From Lethocerus indicus (lineage: Eukaryota; Arthropoda; Insecta; Hemiptera; Belostomatidae), in the NCBI GenBank assembly GCA_019843655.1, contig JACDQD010000010.1, forward strand, positions 7,981,637 through 8,045,636: DNA of 64,000 bases, read 5' to 3'. Shown here one piece after another: positions 27,501 to 36,255 of the stretch; the first letter of the stretch is position 1, and the number at the start of each line of letters is the position of its first letter. A program made the position numbers and the translations under genes. The notes below the pieces were generated by a model that was not told the origin of the DNA, made no database searches, and worked only from the letters and a program-made list of their open reading frames with translations.

Positions 27501-30500
27501 ACCGAAGCCGGTAGTTACTATGAAGCCGATCATACCGACTACCACGACGACGACAAAGAGGCCACTGATCACACCCGCAAAGGTACCACCGAAGCCGGTA
27601 GTTACTATGAAGCCGATCATACCGACTAGCACGACGACGACAAAGAGGACTACCACCCGCAAAGGTACCACCGAAGCCGGTAGACTAGGCCACTGACTAG
27701 CAGACGCCAAAGAGGCCACTGATCACACCCGCAAAGGTACCACCGAAGCCGGTAGTTACTATGAAGCCGATCATACCGACTACCACGACAACGACAAAGA
27801 GGCCACTGATCACACCCGCAAAAGTACCACCGAAGCCGGTAGTTACTATGAAGCCGATCATACCGACTAGCCTGATCACACCCCAAAGTACCACCGAACG
27901 GTAGTTACTGAAGATCATACCGACACCCAAAGAGGCCACTGATCACACCCGCAAAGGTACCGGTAGTTACCGCCACTACCCGCAAAAGTACCACCGAAGC
28001 CGAGCCGATCATACCGACTACCACAACTACGACGAAGAGGCCACTGATCACACCCGCAAAGGTACCACCGAAGCAGGTAGTTACTATGAAGCCGATCATA
28101 CCGACTACCACGACGACGACAAAGAGGCCACTGATCACACCCGCAAAAGTACCACCGAAGCCGGTAGTTACTATGAAGCCGATCATACCGACTACCACGA
28201 CAACGACAAAGAGGCCACTGATCACACCCGCAAAGGTACCACCGAAGCCGGTAGTTACTATGAAGCCGATCATTCCGACTACCACGACGACGACAAAGAG
28301 GCCACTGATCACACCCGCAAAAGTACTACCGAAGCTGGTAGTTACTATGAAGCCGATCATACCGACTACCACGACGACGACAAAGAGGCCACTGATCACA
28401 CCCGCAAAGGTACCACCGAAGCCGGTAGTTACTATGAAGCCGATCATACCGACGACCATCACAACGACCAAGGGGCCACTGATTACTCCCGATAAAATAA
28501 CACCCCAACCGGTAACTACTATAAGACCGACCACCACAACAAAGAGGCCACTGATCACCCCCGCATTAAATCTGCTGTCTAGTGAACAGACAATTGATCC
28601 TACCGCAGGACTGGTTACCACCAAGAGTCCGCTAATACTATCCAATATAGCATCTTCTAAGGAAGTAACATTAGAAGGAACAGCCGTACCGAATATGTAC
28701 ATGTTTCCAGTGATAAATACTAAAATGGATTCCGTGGACACTACTAGTGCAACTACAAGCGCGACCGGTACTGAAAGTCCTCCTGTGACGGCTAATGAAT
28801 ACAGTTCGATGAATTGGGAGTCAGTGCCTCCGTTACTAAGAATATTCCATTTAACTACAATGCGAAGGCCTTTCGTCTCCACCGTTGGTACGTCACCTAC
28901 TACTCTGAGGTGGCCTTCAGTAATTTATTCCCTTAATTATCCACCTGCAGTAACGAACCCTTTCTTAAAAATAGTGTCGTCGACCACATATCAACATTCC
29001 ACCTTCTCGGGTGTAGAATACACGCATAGTACTTTTTCTGGTTTTAGTATGATGGGAAATCCTTCCTTGTTCAGCGGTAATAATGTGCTTCCTATACCTA
29101 CAGCGATGCGACCACCGTTTCCCACTGTTAACGCGCTATCTCCTGCAACTAATGCCAACTATCCTCATCCATTCGGTACTAGTATAACTCCTACATCACA
29201 GGCAGGAATTCCTCCCTTACCCATCGTTAGACTATTTTCCACAACAACTTCCACGATGCACCCTGCAGATTATAAACAGGACAAGTTCGGGAAGACTTTG
29301 GAAATGGCAGACTCTTCTACCCAACCTCCGGTTAGTAGAAATGAAAAAATTCCGACATTGTCCACTCGTGAATCAGTCATTGTGTCGGATTATACTTCGT
29401 CGTCTACGACGAATGAAATGACGGCCTCACGCTTCGATCACGATATATATTCTAAAACTACCGCGTTGCCAGTAACGAAGCAGGCGAACGTAGGCGCCGA
29501 CTCCAATCTTATGCAGTTCACTAAACCTAGTGCAATTCCGGAGTCGACCCCTTCCACTTGGCCGCCACCCATCGCAAGTTCCGCTTCTCCCAACCCTACA
29601 TCGGCCTCTCACCCGCCAGAAATCCTACCCGCTGGTGCACAATTTCCCACATCTACCACCGAATTTCAATTAAGTAGAGAACCGAATTGGAGAGAGAGTT
29701 GCGGAACCGTTGCTGGAACCGCCATATTTCCGCACCCCGACGACATCGGGTCTTTTATTATGTGCGTCAGGGGCCGTCCAATAGTCTTTGCGTGTCCCGA
29801 AGGTTTTTATTTCGACAAAAAGATTAACGGATGCGTCGAACCCAACCGGGATACGCCCGACACTGAGGCACCCTCCACGACAACTGTTATACCGCCGACC
29901 CCGGTTTCAACTGTTGGACATCAGTTTCCAGAGGATTGCGGGACTGCAGGTACGGTCCGGTTGATTCCCTATCCGACCGACATCAGACTATTCGTCATGT
30001 GCGTCCACGGCCGGCCTATCGTCCTCTCGTGTCCGTCGGGACTCTACTTCAGCCGGGTAATAAATGGATGCGACTATCCTTCCGATGGAGGAGAGCACGG
30101 ACCCTACAGTCCAACGCCATCGGCGAGCCCAATACCTACAACAATCGCGAGCTTCTCGGGCTCTGAAGATAGCTGCCGGCCGACCGCTACGGCCTACCTT
30201 CTGCCGTACCCCAGCGACGCGAGCCTGTTCGTCATGTGCGTCCGAGGTCGACCCATCGTTCTCTCGTGTCCCGCCGGTTTCTACTTCAGACGGGAGATCA
30301 ACGGCTGCGACTACCCGTTCGGGAATCCGACGACCTCATCCAGCGATCGAGCGCTACAGACGGTGGAGGGTTGTAGGCGTTCGGAAAGCGCGTTCCTGGC
30401 CCCCTACCCCACCGACCTCAGGCTGTTCGTCATCTGCCTCCGCGGCTGGCCTGTCGTCCTCTCGTGCCCGACAGGCCTCTACTTCAATCGAGAGATCAAC

Positions 30501-32952
30501 GGCTGCGATCCTCCTTCCCGTGATCTCGGAACGGTTGTCAACAATGCCGACGATCACCCGCAATTGGCCGCGCCGGAAGAAACCCCCGAAGAGAGTTGCC
30601 GGCCGGCGAAAAACAGCTACCTGCTTCCCTATCAATACGACATCAGATTCTTCGTCATGTGCGCCCGCGGCAGGCCCATTCTCATCTCGTGCCCGGCAGG
30701 CCTCTACTTCAACCGGCAAGTCAACGGGTGCGACTATCCGTTCTGGGATCTTACACAAAAAGCCAAAGTGTAACGCACAGAGAATAGCAGAATCGTCACT
30801 TGACTTGTGTCTTTCAGGATTTACCCTCCGACCTCATCCTGGACCTTCTCGCCTATCGAAACTCCCAGTTTTTCTTCGTATCGGATCCAAATATGAAACA
30901 TACCCTCTTAATCAATACTCAAATATTTCCATAACCGGTGTCACGAATAGGGGGGTTAATTTGTTTTTAACGCGATTTTTATTATAAATTTTAGAAAATA
31001 AAATAAATATTTATTTAATATTGTACAGTATTAATGTGAAGATGATTGTAGATATATTGTTGTTACTTATATTACCGATAAATATTTTTTATATAAGTAT
31101 TTATATTAATTAAATTGATTAATTAATGCTATCATAATTCTACTAAGTCCCTCCTTTCTGCGTTTACATATACTGTACTTTTATAATAAACATAGGAGTT
31201 TATTTTAGAAGTACACGTTCTACCATTTCCATTATCCTGTATATTAACCCTTACATTATATGGATATTATATAATCAGATTAATATATATGACCATGTCA
31301 AAAAGGTGATGAAAGTCTCTTTGAGTAAACTATAGTTGCAATTTGCAATAAAAAAAATCCGTCATCCATTAGGATATTCGAATAAATTTTAATCCTTATA
31401 AACGTTTCAAAATTGTATTCTAAAAAGGGAATAATCAACTGGTAAGAAAAATTGGCAAATACGAATCATCCCCGTACTTTTATAAACGGTTTTGCTAATT
31501 TTTCATTTAAAATTTTAATTAAAATAAAATACAACGAGCCATTTATTACATTAAGTATTTTCTATTTGACTGAAAAACAATTCTTATATTATCAGAAAAG
31601 TTTCGAATCTCGGCATTTACACTGTGCGCTTTTAGCCCAGATTAATCCAACAGCCACTCAGTTTAATTAAATCCTCAATCCAACTTTATCCGCTGCTATG
31701 CTACCGTTTGTATCCATAACATAGAATTACTTTCCACTAAAACTTTGAGTGTTTCTTTGTTAGCCTTCTTCCTTCCGTGTTCATCGAACGAATCGGAGAA
31801 CCTTATAAGATTAAATTATAGATAATTTAATTTACATTCCAATTTACTTCCAAATATAAGACTGGAAACCTATCCGGTATTGTGTATTTACGATCATAAA
31901 AGTTTGCCTGTTGATCCAAAATTTATTCAAAAAATTTATTTTTAGTAATCTAGTTAGTAGGTGCAAGTGAGCCCAACGAACTTTAGTTAAGTACATTTCC
32001 GCACCATCCTCAGGGGGCGCTAGTTTGTTGGAGCAAGTGGACCCAACGAACTTTAGTTAAGTACATTTACGCACCACCCTCAGGGGGCGCTAGTTTATCG
32101 GTGCATGTGGACCAAACGAACTTTAGTTAAGTACATTTCCGCACCACCCTCAGTGGGGCGCTAGTTTATCGGTGCAAGTGTACCCAACGAACTTTAGTTA
32201 AGTACATTTACGCACCACCCTCAGGGGGCGCTAGTTTATCGGTGCATGTGGACCAAATGAACTTTAGTTAAGTACATTTCCGCACCACCCTCAGGGGGGC
32301 GCTAGTTTATCGGTGCATGTGGACCCAACGAACTTTAGTTAAGTACATTTCCGCACCACCCTCAGGGGGGCGCTAGTTTATCGTGCAAGTGCAACCAACG
32401 AACTTTAGTTAAGTACATTTCCGCACCACCCTCAGGGGGGCGCTAGTTTATCGTGCAAGTGCAACCAACAAACTTTAGTTAAGTACATTTCCGCACCACC
32501 CTCAGGGGGCGCTAGTTTATCGGTGCATGTGGACCAAACGAACTTTAGTTAAGTACATTTCCGCACCACCCTCAGGGGGCGCTAGTTTATCGGTGCAAGT
32601 GGACCCAACGAACTTTAGTTAAGTACATTTCCGCACCACCCTCAGGGGGGCGCTACTTGCACCAACAAACTAGCGCCCCTTGAGGGTGGTGCGGAAATGT
32701 ACTTAACTAAAGTTTGTTGGGTCCACTTGCACCGATTAACTAGATTACTAAAAATTACTTTTTTCAAAAAATTTCGGATCAACAGGAAAACTTTTATGAT
32801 CGTAAACACATAATATCAGATCCTAATAGTTGTGACCAGTTGTGTTATCAAATATATATTTAACCGATAATCCGACAATTACTTAAGCTGATTATGAAAA
32901 TCCCTCCCAACCCAAATAAGACAAACAACATCCCCCAAAAAGAAAATAACAA

Positions 32953-32996
<44 letters not shown>

Positions 32997-35900
32997 CGAC
33001 AAACAGACAACCACCACAGTACAAGTGACAGTGACAGTGCAATGAGGATGCCCAAAAAACATCCAAAGTCCCAAAGTGACTAACACCGCTACTGAAGATG
33101 GCGAGCAGCCGAAACGATGAGACAGAAATACACGAAATCTACGGAATTTGCTTATTTTCGCATCGTATAGACAGTTTCGTTTTCGTTCGATTTTTTGAGG
33201 AAAGAATCACCGTAGCGCGTAATCTAATTCGTCCACTAGGCGGTATCACTGTATTGAACTTTATTGAGGCGAATCGCCGTTAACTTCTTTTAGCTTGTTT
33301 GAAATAAATGCTCTTATGAAAAAAGAAATTATTGTATATCGGTACCAAAATTCTTTTATCCATGAAACGGCATTTGCTTTTCGAAGTGCTAACACACCTC
33401 GGTAAAACTTTGTTCGTCAATTTCCAGAACGGTAGACGCTATTTCCATTACCTCACTCTGAGGGTTATTTAGCTACAAGATAATTCAATAATTTGCGCAT
33501 TTGAATTATATTCCGCACTATTCTTACTCTGCGATGAAGTGATTTCCCAAATAATGATGTCATAATATTTTCCGGTTAAATAGTGAATCTGCTCCGATTC
33601 TGTCGTTTTCAGAAATTTTCAGATTTCATGATTTGGCGCCAGAACACCGTTTGGGTGAAGCACACCTTTCGTCAGAAGAGTCGATCCACGCAGTAGCCTA
33701 CACGTGCACCTTGGTATTGATTCACCGTGAATTAGGTACGAAGATGAATGGAAACGAGCGTGATCGTGCGTTCAATTGACCTGTACTGAAAACGCTCTTC
33801 ACTCTGGCCAGGGAAGATCAGAGGTGCAAAAGATACCGATTAGTAGTGACTTCAAATAGTTTTGAATTATGTGATATAGCTAGAAATCTGTCCGATTAAT
33901 AAATTTTAGTTGGCATTAAACAAATATTAACAATGGGAGATCCATTCGACTGGAAAAACTCTAAAACACCGCATGAAATATGGAATTTTAAAATTTAAAT
34001 TAAAAACATTTAAATAATTATGTTTTAAGTAATAAATAATAATTTAAAATTATTTCAATCATCTCATATAGTTTTGTTGAACCCAAACCAAAGGTTGTTT
34101 TGTTTAACTGGTTTTTGTTTATGACCGGGCGAGCGACATCTCAAAGGCAACAGCCGTAAAATGGAAGCCGTTCAATTAATAGTCACGACCTTATGTAACG
34201 GGAACGTACGTGTTTTAACATCACCCGCGAGACTAACGCGGATTTAAAAAACGAAAAAAGACGTAGTGTACGCCTCACTAAACTACTGAACATGATAGGA
34301 ACCAAAAAACGGGCTGGCATTAGACCGAGTCTTAGTGCAAAGACAGAATTATGGGGTATCCCAACAGACGGCCGGACTATATTGAATTTTTAAATAATAA
34401 ACTAAAATATAACAAAATCCTACAGAAATAAGCAGAAACAAAGCACGGGGCACCGTAGATTTGTGTTTCTGTCTCCTCTCACTGGTTTGGCCTTTTGCTA
34501 GACCGGTTTCGGCTGCTCGCCATCTTCAGTAGCGGTGTTAGTCACTATTGGCACTTTGAATGTTTTTCGGGCATCCTCACTGCACTGTCACTGTCACTTG
34601 TACATGGGACTACAGTCTCAAGACTATAAAAATGGTGGTTTTTATAAAATAGAAATAAAAACGATTCTTAAACGACGATTCGAAGGCCATGGAAAGCGCT
34701 TACTCTACGGATGCTTCCGAACCAGTCCAGGGTTCTGCATCATGGTATGAAGCACTGGAAGCATTATGGAGGACTAAAAGTTTTATAAAAATTGTTTTAA
34801 TTAATTCAGAAAAGAACACTTATTTTGAAAAATTAATTGCTGCCATCGGTGGTTGTTGATCTCAAATCAAAGATTTCGGACGATGCGGTAATGATATTTT
34901 TCACTATTTCCTTATATCAAAGTATTTATAGTAAATATTAACGAATGATTCGATTCCAGATACGGTTGTGCCTCAGGAGTAAACATTTTACAACAATTTA
35001 CAAAAACAATTATTTCATTTTGTTCATGAAATGCGGACCACCAGACGGTTAGCATTAAAAAAAAAACAACATAAATTTTCGAAAATTTTGAAATTATTTT
35101 GTTATAAATCCTAATTATTCAATATATTAAAAAACGACAGATACATTCAAGCAATCAACCGACACCCCACTCAGCAACAATGACCAGACAACCTGAAAAC
35201 GATCCATAGAAATTCCACTGTGAAATTTTCACCAAATAACTCAGAGCTTCTAATATTTGATCTCTACAAAAGCAATACTCGCCCAGAAGTACGAAAGAAG
35301 TACTAATCACCATCAAGGAAAATACCACAGAAAAATTAATCGGAAAAATACATAATATATGCAACCAATGAACTCGTATTTTCATATCAATCGACACTTA
35401 GGTCCGACTTGCAGCGAGTTCTCGATTATTGTCTGCGATTGAATAACGGAGTTTCCAGGTCGAATATAGTGTGCATTACTTCTGAGAAATCGATCTGTTC
35501 GATTATCAAGCGGTGGAGGGGGAGGGTGCGGTGACAAACCCTTAAAAACTCACCCCATCTTAATTTTAAAATAGAACAAATAGTTATTTGCTAACAATAT
35601 ATAACAAGTACGTATATTACGCATTTGGATTTCGGAAAAACTGTAATTTTTAATGATCTGGATAAGACAGATAACGATATATTCGTTTGTGATTTGTTCG
35701 CTTAGGTTTTTTTTTGGCACGGCATATTCGATACACAGGGATTAATATAGTAAGTGAAATAGCTTTTGTATAAGGGTTTCCATAGCGCAAACGTTCCCAA
35801 GTTCAAGTCTATGTTTTTCTGTTTCTCCGAAGTGAGACATCGCTCGCTAAACAGAAGCGTTCGGTTACGGACAGGCGGGCGAAACGTGTGTATCGATTGA

Positions 35901-36220
35901 TTCAATGGAAATGGTTCGTATTTATTTCAGAATTTCCCAATAATTTAGCCATCGGATATCGTTTTCCTGGAATATAGGCGTTCCGGGTAGCTCGCCACTG
36001 AAGACAGGCCATACCAACTGTCGGATTTGGTGCGGGATAACGAGCCTAATATAAAGTGATCATTTAACATACCTGTTTTGTGGTCTGCGAGGGGTTGGAA
36101 TACCGTAGATTTGTAGTTTCTGTCTTCTCTCGCTTGTTCGGTATTTTGCTAGACCGGTTTTGGCCGCTCGCCGCCTTCAGTAGCGGTGTCACTCACTATT
36201 GGCACTTTGGATGTTTTTCA

Positions 36221-36255
<35 letters not shown>

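Noticed and set aside
20755..28560. Regular repeats suggesting a CRISPR array
   Set aside because: Units are contiguous 87-bp direct repeats with no unique spacers and they encode protein; the genome is that of an insect.
30064..30987. 307-codon plus-strand frame overlapping the chitin-binding domains
   Set aside because: It is an out-of-frame shadow of the real coding sequence, Arg/Ser-rich because of the G/C-rich exon.
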